A stretch of 60,466 bases of DNA from Ornithinibacillus gellani. Its GTDB lineage: Bacteria > Bacillota > Bacilli > Bacillales > Amphibacillaceae. The notes under the pieces are model-generated. The model had not been told where the DNA came from. It was given only the letters and a program-made list of their open reading frames with translations, and made no database searches. Position 1 is the first letter of the stretch, and each line of letters begins with the position of its first letter. The stretch is taken from positions 1-60,466 of the forward strand of contig NZ_QTSZ01000015.1 in NCBI RefSeq assembly GCF_003730295.1, in the 5' to 3' direction. Position numbers and translations under genes: made by a program. Shown here piece after piece: positions 1-8,235 of the stretch.

Positions 1-122
1 TTTGCCGCTGACTTCCTTCAGATTCCATCTCACGATGGACACCCTTGTCTTGAGCTAACCGTTACTACTGCCTTCACGGCTCAGGACTTTAACCTTATAG
101 AATATGTGCATGCCTCGCACAC
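1..122 (-). mobile_element. 5' end of a group IIC intron (runs off the left edge)
   Basis: Read on the minus strand, the element starts at 122 with GTGTGCGAGGCATGCACAT, matching the GUGYG start of bacterial group II introns. It continues with the domain I landmarks GTGAAGGCAG, AAGGGTGTCC and GGAATCTGAAGGAAG, ending at the window edge in CAGCGGCAAA. I recognise this series from the O. iheyensis class IIC intron. The first intron base directly follows the T-run of the terminator at 123-151, which is the class IIC target preference. The catalytic domains and any maturase lie outside the window, so activity cannot be judged. Confidence 0.8.
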
Positions 123-151
123 AAAAAAACCACTAGTGAGTACTAGTGGTT
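123..151 (-). terminator. Intrinsic terminator of the TagF-like gene; intron target
   Basis: On the minus strand a 9-10 bp stem (ACCACTAGT paired with ACTAGTGGT, loop ACTC) is followed by seven T residues. It begins a few bases after the TAA stop at 156. The intron starts at the next base after the T-run, so the hairpin probably served as the group IIC insertion signal. Confidence 0.85.
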
Positions 152-155
152 CAGC

Positions 156-2303
156 TTATTTCGGCTCCCCAAATACATGTTCCACTGTCCGTTTCGTTGC
201 CTGACCGTTATCCCAGTGACAGAAACGGTTGTAAAATGCGCTGTAATTTGCTGCATAGCTGCTTGTCATGGTCTCGATGTTTTCAATTGCCTGCACAACT
301 TCTTCAGAGGTCATGAGCAGCGGACCTGGGCCTTCTTTTTCCAGATACATATAAAACCCACGTAATGTGTCACGATATTTATCCAAATCATAGGTGAAAA
401 ATAATATGGGTCGTTTCAGATTGGCATAGTCGAAAAAGACAGAGGAATAATCCGTCATTAATATATCGGACACCAAATACAGCTCAGCGATGTCATCATA
501 GGTGGAAAAATCGTATACAAAGCCCTCAAATCCGGATATATCCAATTGATTGGCGATAAAATAATGCATGCGCAACACAATAATATATTCTTTGCCAAGC
601 CGCTCCTGTAATAATTCTAAATCAAGCTGAAGATTAAACTTGTATTTCCCGCGCGAAAAGAACTCATCATCACGCCAGGTCGGTGCATATAGCACGATTT
701 TTTTATCCAATGGCAAATTCATTTTTGTTTTAAAGGCTTGAATGTCTGTTGGGTTATTTTGTTGATATAAAATATCATTCCGTGGATAGCCATATTCAAG
801 CATTTCCTTTTCAAATTGGAAAGCCCGTCGAAAGATATCACTGGAATATTGATTCGGTGAACTTAAATAGTCCCAGCGACGAGATTGTTCATAAAAGCTT
901 TTCTTATAATTGGGGTCTGCTGAATGAATATCTTCCATGTCAAAAACGAGTGTTTTCAATGGGGTGCCATGCCAGTTTTGGACATAGATGTTCCCCTCAC
1001 GCTTTGTTAAATATTTTGGGAGTCTTGAATTACTAATCCAATATTTTGCCCGTGCCAGATAATAGAAGTAGCGCAGGCTAAATCGCTTCACTTGCTTGGC
1101 GTTGCCGGGAATATTTCTTTTTTCCGTGAAGCTCCAGACGTAACGATAATTTGGATAATGCTCCTGCATATACGCATACATATATTTTGGGCTGCAGGAA
1201 TAATTCTTTCCTAAAAAACTTTCCAGGAAAATAACATTCTCTTTGATGGAGAGTTTAGAGAATACATGCTGATAAAGAAAAATATATAATTTCCGTCTCG
1301 ATTTCATGCCATTACGCATATCACGTAATAAATGATGCTGTTTGCTTACCTTTTTATAGGCTGTTACGTGTCGCTGGATCGCTTTCATTTCCCGCTTAAA
1401 AAACCAGCCTTGTACTTCATCAGGATGGACGCGCTTCAATGCAACTCGCAATGGTTCATACACTCCGTCAATATGGTCATTCACCTTAAAATACATCACC
1501 ATCTCTTTACGGTAATAATTCAACAGTTGGGTATCCAAATAATGCTGTGTTTCCTCATCTGGAAATTGATCCTTCAAGGCATGGTATACAGAAAGAAAAT
1601 CCGTTATTTTTTCTGCCTCATCTGCTTGGGACAAGGATGGCTCTGTAATGGGGTCATTTCGCTTACGTTTAAAGTAAACGGCCTCTTTTACATATGGCAC
1701 AGATATCGTTTCAGCTAATGCCGGTACTAAGAAAGCGAGGTCTGATTCATGCTGTACATCCTCCCGGAAGGATAATCCATGCGTTCTAATATATTCCGTC
1801 CGAAACAAAGTATTCAATACGGACCTATTTTTAAATAAGTGATACCTTTTTTCCGTGTGCTGCTTTACCTTAAATAGTCCATCCAGCACGATGGCCATCC
1901 CGCTTCCAAATCCTGTTGACTTCACTCGCCCATGAATCATTGGCTGGCCTTTCACATGCTCGATTAAAATGGCCAAGGTTCTTTCCGGTAAGTAATCATC
2001 ACTGTCGATAAAATAAATATAATCCCCTGTTGCATGCTTTAGCCCGAGGTTTCGCGCTGCCCCAACCGTTTTACCCTTTTCCAAATCATGGACAGTAATC
2101 CGTTCATCCTCCCTTTTCAACGATTGGATGATTTCTGTGCAAGCTTCACTGGAGTGATCATCGATTAGAATAAGTTCAAGTATTTCATGTGTTTGATGCA
2201 TGATGGATTGTACCGCCTGCTTCACATATCTCTCTGTTTGGTGAACAGGCATGATCACACTAATTTTCCCCTTTGTACCCAATGTGACATCCCCTTTTTC
2301 CAT
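156..2303 (-). CDS. Bifunctional GT2 glycosyltransferase / CDP-glycerol glycerophosphotransferase (TagF-like)
   Basis: 715 residues in two modules. Residues about 13-230 are a GT-A family 2 glycosyltransferase (KISVIMPVHQ, LILIDDHSS, YFIDSDDYLP). Residues about 340-705 are a glycerophosphotransferase of the TagB/TagF/TarL family (WHGTPLK, YAPTWR, TDYSSVFFDYANLKRP). Known members polymerise or prime poly(glycerol-phosphate) wall teichoic acid from CDP-glycerol at the inner membrane face. The fused GT2 domain suggests that a sugar is added to or within the polymer; that is inference. The tagG/tagH exporter pair lies just upstream on the same strand. ATG at 2303 has a weak ribosome site; a TTG at 2282 preceded by AAAAAGGGG is an alternative that would leave the GT2 domain intact. 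Its exact polymer linkage is not readable from sequence. Confidence 0.88.
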   Translation of the reverse strand: MEKGDVTLGTKGKISVIMPVHQTERYVKQAVQSIMHQTHEILELILIDDHSSEACTEIIQSLKREDERITVHDLEKGKTVGAARNLGLKHATGDYIYFIDSDDYLPERTLAILIEHVKGQPMIHGRVKSTGFGSGMAIVLDGLFKVKQHTEKRYHLFKNRSVLNTLFRTEYIRTHGLSFREDVQHESDLAFLVPALAETISVPYVKEAVYFKRKRNDPITEPSLSQADEAEKITDFLSVYHALKDQFPDEETQHYLDTQLLNYYRKEMVMYFKVNDHIDGVYEPLRVALKRVHPDEVQGWFFKREMKAIQRHVTAYKKVSKQHHLLRDMRNGMKSRRKLYIFLYQHVFSKLSIKENVIFLESFLGKNYSCSPKYMYAYMQEHYPNYRYVWSFTEKRNIPGNAKQVKRFSLRYFYYLARAKYWISNSRLPKYLTKREGNIYVQNWHGTPLKTLVFDMEDIHSADPNYKKSFYEQSRRWDYLSSPNQYSSDIFRRAFQFEKEMLEYGYPRNDILYQQNNPTDIQAFKTKMNLPLDKKIVLYAPTWRDDEFFSRGKYKFNLQLDLELLQERLGKEYIIVLRMHYFIANQLDISGFEGFVYDFSTYDDIAELYLVSDILMTDYSSVFFDYANLKRPILFFTYDLDKYRDTLRGFYMYLEKEGPGPLLMTSEEVVQAIENIETMTSSYAANYSAFYNRFCHWDNGQATKRTVEHVFGEPK

Positions 2304-2330
2304 ATCTTTATCAATTGTGATAACGATTTC

Positions 2331-2339
2331 ATTATAGCA
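2331..2339 (-). promoter_or_regulatory. Extended -10 promoter for the TagF-like gene
   Basis: The minus strand reads TGCTATAAT, a perfect -10 hexamer with the TGN extension, about 28 bases upstream of ATG 2303. No good -35 box is visible, as often happens with extended -10 promoters. It implies the gene can be transcribed apart from tagGH. Confidence 0.55.
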
Positions 2340-2472
2340 TATAGATAGGCCATTCCTATCACAATTTCTTCTTGCGGTTTCTCGTTTGACTTGAAGCTAA
2401 AACCCAAAAACAAAAAGACAAGTTGCGGATGACAACAAAACTCGAAAAGAAGCTGAAGTTAATCCATATAAG

Positions 2473-2524
2473 CAAAAGACACCACTGCTTTCCACCTTTA
2501 GGAAAAACGAGTCGTGTCTTTTTG
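2473..2524 (-). terminator. Terminator after tagH
   Basis: On the minus strand AAAAAGACAC(GACT) pairs with (AGT)GGTGTCTTTT, with a loop of about 22 bases and a T-rich 3' arm. It lies about 25 bases beyond the tagH stop and separates the exporter genes from the TagF-like gene. Confidence 0.6.
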
Positions 2525-2549
2525 GAAAATCATAATCACCAATCAAAGC

Positions 2550-3362
2550 CTATTTCTTTAACAATATTTCTTTTTGTTTTGCGGTTACTTGTTCGCGATA
2601 GGCGTCTTTTTCTTCTTTTGTCTTCTTCTTCCATTCCTTAATAAATGCTTCGTAATTTGGAATCACTTCTTTTACTGTACCGAATTCACGTACCATACCA
2701 AATTCAAGCCAAAGAATTTTATCGCAAAAATCCTTCATTTGTCGAATGGAGTGACTGACAAAAATCATCGTTTTGCCTTGTGCTTTAAATTCACGCATTT
2801 TGTCCAAGCATTTTTCAGCAAAAGCTTTGTCACCGACAGACAATGCCTCATCAATAATGAGGATATCCGGGTTAACCGTAATGGAAATGGCAAAACCCAG
2901 GCGGGACTTCATACCACTGGAATATGATTTTACCGGCTGGTCAATAAATTTCCCCAGCTCCGAGAAGGAAATGATATCGTCTTCCATCGCAATGATTTCC
3001 TTTTTGGAAAAGCCAAGCATTAAGCATTTAAGCTCAATATTCTCCCTGCCAGTTAAATCATTTTTTAACCCTGCAGCAACCGCAATCAATGCCGTATCAC
3101 CTTTCACATTCACTTCACCAGTTGTTTGCGGCACAACGCCTGCGATAATGTTGGATAGTGTCGACTTTCCGGAACCATTTGTCCCAATGAATCCGACAAT
3201 ATCCCCTTTTTCTACTGTTAAGCTCACATCATGCAATGCATAGAAGTCCTCACCATATTCCTTCGGTGTGATTAAATCAAGCAGGCGTTCCTTCGCATTA
3301 TGATATAAGCGATATCTTTTACTTACATGTTCTACTTTTATTGCTTTTTCCACTTCATGCAC
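2550..3362 (-). CDS. tagH: Teichoic-acid-type ABC exporter, ATPase subunit (TagH-like)
   Basis: 270 residues, a single nucleotide-binding domain. Walker A is GTNGSGKST (about residue 61), the signature is SSGMKSRLGFA, Walker B is [12 protein letters not shown], and the H-loop is FVSHS. The SSGM-type signature and the IDEALSVGD box are typical of polysaccharide/teichoic acid exporters (TagH, RfbE, KpsT group). It would power movement of undecaprenyl-linked polymer across the membrane with the TagG permease, whose stop codon lies 8 bases upstream of this start. It lacks the long C-terminal extension of B. subtilis TagH. Start ATG is preceded by AAGGGATG. Confidence 0.9.
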   Translation of the reverse strand: MHEVEKAIKVEHVSKRYRLYHNAKERLLDLITPKEYGEDFYALHDVSLTVEKGDIVGFIGTNGSGKSTLSNIIAGVVPQTTGEVNVKGDTALIAVAAGLKNDLTGRENIELKCLMLGFSKKEIIAMEDDIISFSELGKFIDQPVKSYSSGMKSRLGFAISITVNPDILIIDEALSVGDKAFAEKCLDKMREFKAQGKTMIFVSHSIRQMKDFCDKILWLEFGMVREFGTVKEVIPNYEAFIKEWKKKTKEEKDAYREQVTAKQKEILLKK

Positions 3363-3370
3363 ATCCCTTA

Positions 3371-4192
3371 TTATAGGAAATCAATAAAATGTCTTCTGAA
3401 TTTCACATGCAGTGTCGAGCCAATCACAAACAGGACGATAATCAATGCCCAAAAGTATAGGCTATATTGCCAATGCGTAATGAAGTACCAGTCCACTCCA
3501 AAAAAGGCGGATCGATATCCTTCAACTAGGTAGAGCACTGGATTCAGCTTTAGGATAGTGACCAATTTCGGATGGTCACTCAGCAGGGTTAATGGCCAGA
3601 GCACCCCTGATACATATAGCATCATACGCAAAATGGAATTCAATAACATATGAATATCACGAATGATTGTAGACAGTGTCGACGTGATTAATGACAAGGA
3701 AAACATCAGACAATATGCAGCAAAAATAAAGTAAATGAGCTGCAAATAATACATATTAATCGGATACCCCATCAGCTGGAAAGCAATGACTGTAAATCCA
3801 AGCATGAATAGGTGAATATAAAACTGAGAGAAAATGATATAACTCGGAATCACACTCATTGGAAAATTCATCTTCGACAACATTCTCAGCTTGGTGTAAA
3901 TGGATTTCGAACCAAGAATAGTAGACTGAAAAAAGAATGTCCATAAAAAGAATGCTGCTAACAACCAACTAAAGAATGGAATTTCCACACCAGCAACCTC
4001 TACCGGTGCTCTTCCTCGCAAGGTACCAAATACAAACCAATAGATTAAAATTTGGATGGCTGGATTTAAGAATTCCCACAGGATGCCAAGGTAATTATTT
4101 TTATTTTTACTTTTTAATTCATAAATCGATAGTCTACGAATGAGATAAAAATGTTCAATTTGTTCCTTTAATATAATCCATGCAGATTTCAT
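3371..4192 (-). CDS. tagG: Teichoic-acid-type ABC exporter, permease subunit (TagG-like)
   Basis: An ABC-2 type permease of 273 residues with about six hydrophobic segments and the family pattern YLGILWEFLNPAIQ near the N-terminus, then KMNFPMSVIPSYI and LKLNPVLYLVEGYRSAFFG. It forms the membrane channel for the TagH ATPase encoded directly downstream. The reading frame is open to an ATG at 4258, but the start at 4192 is preferred: AAAGGG lies seven bases before it, and the sigma-A promoter at 4261-4289 would start transcription about 4254, leaving no leader for the upstream ATG. A second TagG/TagH pair is encoded at 49.9-51.7 kb. Confidence 0.9.
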   Translation of the reverse strand: MKSAWIILKEQIEHFYLIRRLSIYELKSKNKNNYLGILWEFLNPAIQILIYWFVFGTLRGRAPVEVAGVEIPFFSWLLAAFFLWTFFFQSTILGSKSIYTKLRMLSKMNFPMSVIPSYIIFSQFYIHLFMLGFTVIAFQLMGYPINMYYLQLIYFIFAAYCLMFSLSLITSTLSTIIRDIHMLLNSILRMMLYVSGVLWPLTLLSDHPKLVTILKLNPVLYLVEGYRSAFFGVDWYFITHWQYSLYFWALIIVLFVIGSTLHVKFRRHFIDFL

Positions 4193-4260
4193 ATAAATAC
4201 CCTTTCGGATGGTATTGGCCATACATCGGCTGTCACCATCAATACTTAACATGCCCATAA

Positions 4261-4289
4261 ATTATACTAGGTCTATCTTAAAAAAACAA
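4261..4289 (-). promoter_or_regulatory. Sigma-A promoter for tagGH
   Basis: The minus strand reads TTGTTT, 17 bases, then TATAAT. Position and spacing fit transcription of tagG-tagH and support the internal tagG start at 4192. Confidence 0.7.
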
Positions 4290-4558
4290 CACGGAGGAAG
4301 TTCCATCGAATTCGATACGATTCCTTCCATATAATCTTTCTATCTGTTCGTGCTTTGCTAAACGGTTTCACTTTTTATAAGGAAACATCTTAGCAAAAAC
4401 AACTATGGAAGCACAAGCCAAACAAAAAAAATTGTCATAATTTGTACATGAAGTTTTTCACTGATAGCTTTTCCTTCTACCATCATGTTTATCAAAATCA
4501 AAACGCATGATACGAAACAATTTCCAGACATTTCCCAACATAATTCCCAAAAAATAGT
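4290..4558. other. Intergenic region between divergent tagG and the glucosaminidase gene
   Basis: No gene is visible in this AT-rich stretch. It holds one imperfect dyad (TTTGCTAA and GGTTTC at 4354-4369 facing GGAAAC and TTAGCAAA at 4381-4397) and a smaller one (GGAGGAA at about 4293 facing TTCCTTCC at about 4320). Either could be a protein-binding site or a weak hairpin. Confidence 0.4.
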
Positions 4559-4587
4559 TTAACTTTTCACCTGTTACAGGCGATAAT
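4559..4587 (+). promoter_or_regulatory. Candidate promoter for the glucosaminidase gene
   Basis: TTAACT, 17 bases, then GATAAT, about 28 bases before the start codon and ahead of an AAAGGAGG ribosome site. The -35 match is weak. Confidence 0.4.
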
Positions 4588-4614
4588 AGATTCATAGATG
4601 AAGAAAGGAGGATT

Positions 4615-7600
4615 ATGTATAAATATTCATTATTATGGAGAGGAGTAACAAGCAATTTGAAAAAGAGCATACAATTTAATAGTGCTGCACTTATCTTTCT
4701 AGCTGCCATTCTATTAAGCGTGATTGTCCCTCCTGTTCAATCATCGGTACTTGCCGCTGATGCTCAATATGGCATCGCCCTAAAAAATCCAACCAATATA
4801 TATAGTAAAAAATCTAGAGGTGCGTCAGTAATCCGTACATACGAAAAAGGGACGATATTAAAATATCGCCAAGGCTCAGGAGATTGGCATCAGGCAGTTG
4901 TCTATGTCAATGGAAAATGGCAGGATGGTTTCATTTACAAGCATGATGTAGAAACCAGTACAGCTAGTCCAGTAACGAAAAAAGGGGTCGCACTCCAGTC
5001 AGCCACAAAGGTCTTTTCGAGTGCTTCAACCAGCGCTTCAAGCTGGAAATCCTACCCTGCTGGTTCGATTTTGAAATATCGAACATTTACTGCCAACTGG
5101 TATGAGGCAACCGTTTATGTCAAGGGTAAGAAAAAGACGGGGTACATTTACAGAACCCATGTGGAAAATGCTGTGGAAAAGCCGGATACGCATACAGGGG
5201 TTGCATTGAAAAATCCAACAGCTGTCTATTCGAATGCTTCTACAACAGGTAAGTCACTGAAAACCTATGCGAAGGGATCGATATTAAAATATCGGACTTT
5301 TACATCCAACTGGTATGAAGCAACAGTATATGTAAAAGGGAAAAAGCATACGGGCTATATTCGTTCAACAGATGTTGATAATGCCGTAAGTGATCAGACT
5401 CGATTAGAAGGAATCGGACTGCAGAATCCAACAACCGTTTATGCTGCAGCATCCACCAGCTCCAAGAAATTAAAATCCTATGCTGCTGGAACTGTCCTTA
5501 TCTATCAAACCTTTGCTAGTGATTGGTATCAAGCTAAGGTTTACGTTAGTGGAAAGGCAACGACTGGGTATATTCATGCAAGTCATGTAGAAGGAATTTA
5601 TGAAACCCAGAAACGCCTAAATGGACGGGCTTTAAAGAAGCCAACCAATGTATATGCGAATGCTTCTCGACAAGCGAAAGTGCTGAAGAGCTATGCCCAG
5701 CATAGCAATCTCATTTTCAAAACCTTGTCACCAACTTGGTTTGAGGCAACGGTTTATATTAAAGGTGTTGCTACAAAGGGATATATTCATGTGAATGATG
5801 TGACAACTGGTGATGTCGTTCATACTAATAAATATTCCTATGATTTAAAGCATATGGTAGATTCACAGATGAAGGTATCACCACAAACTGATTTGACAGG
5901 TGGCAAAGGCTGGCAGCATGCTTCACGGAATCAGGTTGAATATTATACGAATCCAACCAACTTTAAAAAAGGAAGCCGGGAATATTTTCAATTTCTCGTA
6001 CTCTCGCATTTAGCTGGTTTGGATGCAAAAGAAACGAATCAGAAATTCCTATCCAATAAAGGTGTGCTAACCAATAAAGCATCTGTTTTCATAGACGGGG
6101 CTAAAAAGCATAATGTCAATGAAGTTTATCTGATTGCTCATTCCCTTTTAGAAACTGGTAATGGTACATCTGCATTGGCAAAAGGAATTAGTTCCTGGAC
6201 CAAGCGTGATGCAAGAGGAAATATTGTGAAGGATAAAAATGGCAAGCCAATCACCATGAATATTGCACCACAAAAGGTGTATAACGTATATGGTATCGGT
6301 GCCTTTGATAAATGCGCACGCGATTGTGGTGCACAGCGTGCCTATGATAATGGCTGGTTCTCCGTAGATACAGCCATTCGTGAAGGTGCAGCATTTGTAT
6401 CTACTGGCTATTTGGATCGTGGTCAGGATACGATTTATAAAATGCGCTGGAACCCAGACCATTTGCGCAACGCAAGCACTGGTTACCATCAATATGCAAC
6501 TGATGTTGGCTGGGCTGTAAAACAGACCAAGACCATTTACAATATGTACCAATCCTTAAGCGGTAATTATACACTTGTTTTTGATGTTCCACAGTATGTG
6601 AACCAAAATAACGCTCCTAAAGGCAGCAAGGATTGGCAAGGTGTTGCTCCTGCTATCTTCATTCCTGGTCTCCTGCAAGATATGGAAGACGAACAACAGG
6701 ATGAGATGCTGGAAGAGAGCAAGGATACAAACCATGTGGACGATGATATGCAAAACGATGCAAAAGAAGAAAACAATACACCATCAGATGTGACCGAAGA
6801 CGATTCAGCAACTGAAACAGATCAAGAAACAGAGGAAGATGCAGATCAAGATGAAGTAGATTCTGATGTAGATCAAGAGACAGAAGCTGATACGGATGAG
6901 GATCAAGCAGACGAAGAAGACGCTGAGGCGGATACCGAGCAAGAAGCAGATGATGAATTGGACACGGATGAAGAAGCAGACGTGGACGATGAACAAGATG
7001 TGAATGATGAAGTAGATACCGATGACGAGCAAAATGCAGATGAGGAAGCAGACACGGAGAATGATCAGAACGTAGACGGCGAGACAGACAAAGAGGGCGA
7101 TCAGGATGCGGAGGAAGAAGCAAATTCTGATACACCAGATGAAGACGTCGACGTAGATGAAGAGGATGTGTCTTCCCCGGATACAACAGAAGAGATCATG
7201 TATCCAGATTATGTTTCTGGAATCGTTCACGGTGAAGAAGCGATCACGATGGTTGATTCAGCGGATATCGATACTGCAAAAAGACTGACAGAAATTCCAA
7301 GTGAAGCAGTGCTCGATATTATCGGCGAAATTCGAAACACGGAGGATGAACCGGAAACATTACGGTATCTCGTATCCTTTGAGGATAAAACAGGATATGT
7401 TGATCGTAAAGACATCCAGGTTACCAATCTATTAGAATTCGAAACAGAACAATTGCTCATATATGCAGAGCCAGACCGTAACGCTGATGTCGTCGTTCAC
7501 TTACAAACGGAAGAAAAAACACAGTTTGTTGCAGCTGTAGCCGATGAGGAAAATCAATGGATTACCTCAGATGATTGGATTCAAGTGTATATCGATGAAG

Positions 7601-7650
7601 ATCACACAGGCTGGGTTAATCGCAACGATCATTTAATAGAAATAGAATAA
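4615..7650 (+). CDS. Secreted N-acetylglucosaminidase with five SH3-like repeats and an acidic linker
   Basis: 1011 residues. A signal peptide (charged start, hydrophobic core about 24-40, likely cleavage after VLAADA near 50) is followed by five repeats starting at residues 53, 124, 195, 266 and 337. Each has the pattern YRTFT-NWYEATVYVKGK..TGYI, resembling GW/SH3b cell-wall-targeting modules. Residues about 480-660 are a glucosaminidase domain (LytD/AtlA type); E513 in HSLLETGNG is the expected catalytic acid. It would cut the glycan backbone of peptidoglycan. Residues about 690-860 are almost entirely D, E, A, T and Q. Two C-terminal SH3-like segments follow (VSFEDKTGYVDRKDI; VYIDEDHTGWVNRND). 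Start follows AAAGGAGG. It is probably an autolysin; unlike the hydrolases downstream it carries no CWB2 repeats. Confidence 0.88.
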   Translation: MYKYSLLWRGVTSNLKKSIQFNSAALIFLAAILLSVIVPPVQSSVLAADAQYGIALKNPTNIYSKKSRGASVIRTYEKGTILKYRQGSGDWHQAVVYVNGKWQDGFIYKHDVETSTASPVTKKGVALQSATKVFSSASTSASSWKSYPAGSILKYRTFTANWYEATVYVKGKKKTGYIYRTHVENAVEKPDTHTGVALKNPTAVYSNASTTGKSLKTYAKGSILKYRTFTSNWYEATVYVKGKKHTGYIRSTDVDNAVSDQTRLEGIGLQNPTTVYAAASTSSKKLKSYAAGTVLIYQTFASDWYQAKVYVSGKATTGYIHASHVEGIYETQKRLNGRALKKPTNVYANASRQAKVLKSYAQHSNLIFKTLSPTWFEATVYIKGVATKGYIHVNDVTTGDVVHTNKYSYDLKHMVDSQMKVSPQTDLTGGKGWQHASRNQVEYYTNPTNFKKGSREYFQFLVLSHLAGLDAKETNQKFLSNKGVLTNKASVFIDGAKKHNVNEVYLIAHSLLETGNGTSALAKGISSWTKRDARGNIVKDKNGKPITMNIAPQKVYNVYGIGAFDKCARDCGAQRAYDNGWFSVDTAIREGAAFVSTGYLDRGQDTIYKMRWNPDHLRNASTGYHQYATDVGWAVKQTKTIYNMYQSLSGNYTLVFDVPQYVNQNNAPKGSKDWQGVAPAIFIPGLLQDMEDEQQDEMLEESKDTNHVDDDMQNDAKEENNTPSDVTEDDSATETDQETEEDADQDEVDSDVDQETEADTDEDQADEEDAEADTEQEADDELDTDEEADVDDEQDVNDEVDTDDEQNADEEADTENDQNVDGETDKEGDQDAEEEANSDTPDEDVDVDEEDVSSPDTTEEIMYPDYVSGIVHGEEAITMVDSADIDTAKRLTEIPSEAVLDIIGEIRNTEDEPETLRYLVSFEDKTGYVDRKDIQVTNLLEFETEQLLIYAEPDRNADVVVHLQTEEKTQFVAAVADEENQWITSDDWIQVYIDEDHTGWVNRNDHLIEIE
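4771..5835 (+). repeat. Five in-frame 213-bp (71-residue) repeats
   Basis: Five coding repeats inside the glucosaminidase gene begin at 4771, 4984, 5197, 5410 and 5623, so every period is exactly 213 bp. The encoded units share G-x-A-L-x-x-P-T-x-V-Y at the start and TGYI near the end, but have diverged in DNA sequence. Confidence 0.85.
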
Positions 7651-7654
7651 TACC

Positions 7655-7688
7655 AATGGTTTCAAGCATTTGCTTGAAACCATTTTTT
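7655..7688 (+). terminator. Terminator of the glucosaminidase gene
   Basis: A perfect 14-bp stem (AATGGTTTCAAGCA paired with TGCTTGAAACCATT) with a two-base loop, followed by a run of T. It starts five bases after the stop codon. Confidence 0.92.
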
Positions 7689-7709
7689 TATGCACCCCTT
7701 TTATGTCGG

Positions 7710-7747
7710 TTGATAATAACCGATATATCGTTTAGTATTATCGATAT
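7710..7747 (+). promoter_or_regulatory. Promoter of the padR-ABC operon with a nested palindromic operator
   Basis: TTGATA (7710-7715), 17 bases, TAGTAT (7733-7738). Between them lies the perfect palindrome CGATATATCG (7721-7730), and a second related palindrome TATCGATA overlaps the region just after the -10. PadR-family repressors commonly control their own operon through AT-rich dyads overlapping the promoter, so autorepression is the likely logic. Confidence 0.65.
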
Positions 7748-7765
7748 AGTGAAGAAGGAGGTTTT

Positions 7766-8224
7766 ATGTTGAGAAAACGAAGAGGGTTTATTCGTTTTGC
7801 CATTTTGCATTTATTGAATGAAGAACCAATGCATGGCTATCAAATCATGAAGGAATTAGAAGCACGCTCCAATCATACCTATTCCGCAAGTGCTGGCACC
7901 ATTTATCCAGCATTACAAGAATTACTAGATCAACAACTCATTACATTAGACACATCTACCGATAAAAAAATATATACCATCGACACGAACGGAAAAAAAC
8001 AGCTACAATCCAGCAAACACGCAAATGCAGACTTTTGGACAGAATGGCAGGAAAGAATGACCTGGAGAACCTCCAAGGAAGCGACACAGCTGCGAGACGC
8101 ACTAGACCATTGGGAGATAGCACTTCGAAAAGCAATGAAACAAACGCGAGGTAATCGCGCACGGTCAAAGGAACTCATTGCACTTATTGAAGAAATGACC
8201 AATCGGCTGAAGAATAATCATTAA
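7766..8224 (+). CDS. PadR-family transcriptional repressor
   Basis: 152 residues. The N-terminal winged helix carries the PadR hallmarks LHLLNEEPMHGYQIMKELE and SAGTIYPALQELLDQQLI, followed by a basic wing strand (YTIDTNGKKQL). The rest is a helical C-terminal dimerisation region. It is the first gene of an operon with two ABC transporter subunits: 11 bases separate it from the next start. By analogy with LmrR, BmrR-type and other PadR regulators, it probably senses a toxic compound and derepresses the exporter. The ligand cannot be inferred. Confidence 0.9.
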   Translation: MLRKRRGFIRFAILHLLNEEPMHGYQIMKELEARSNHTYSASAGTIYPALQELLDQQLITLDTSTDKKIYTIDTNGKKQLQSSKHANADFWTEWQERMTWRTSKEATQLRDALDHWEIALRKAMKQTRGNRARSKELIALIEEMTNRLKNNH

Positions 8225-8235
8225 GGGGACAAATC

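Noticed and set aside
1-122. Fragment of a protein gene on the plus strand
   Set aside because: The plus strand is open and translatable, but the minus strand matches group II intron domain I, and the start lies exactly at a terminator T-run.
2423-2641. Small plus-strand ORF over the tagH terminator
   Set aside because: It overlaps the end of tagH, lacks a ribosome site and encodes a low-complexity tail.
6659-7230. Long open frames on the minus strand opposite the glucosaminidase linker
   Set aside because: They arise because the D/E-rich coding repeats give stop-free antisense frames; no ribosome sites, and His/Leu/Pro-rich or Ile/Cys-rich translations.
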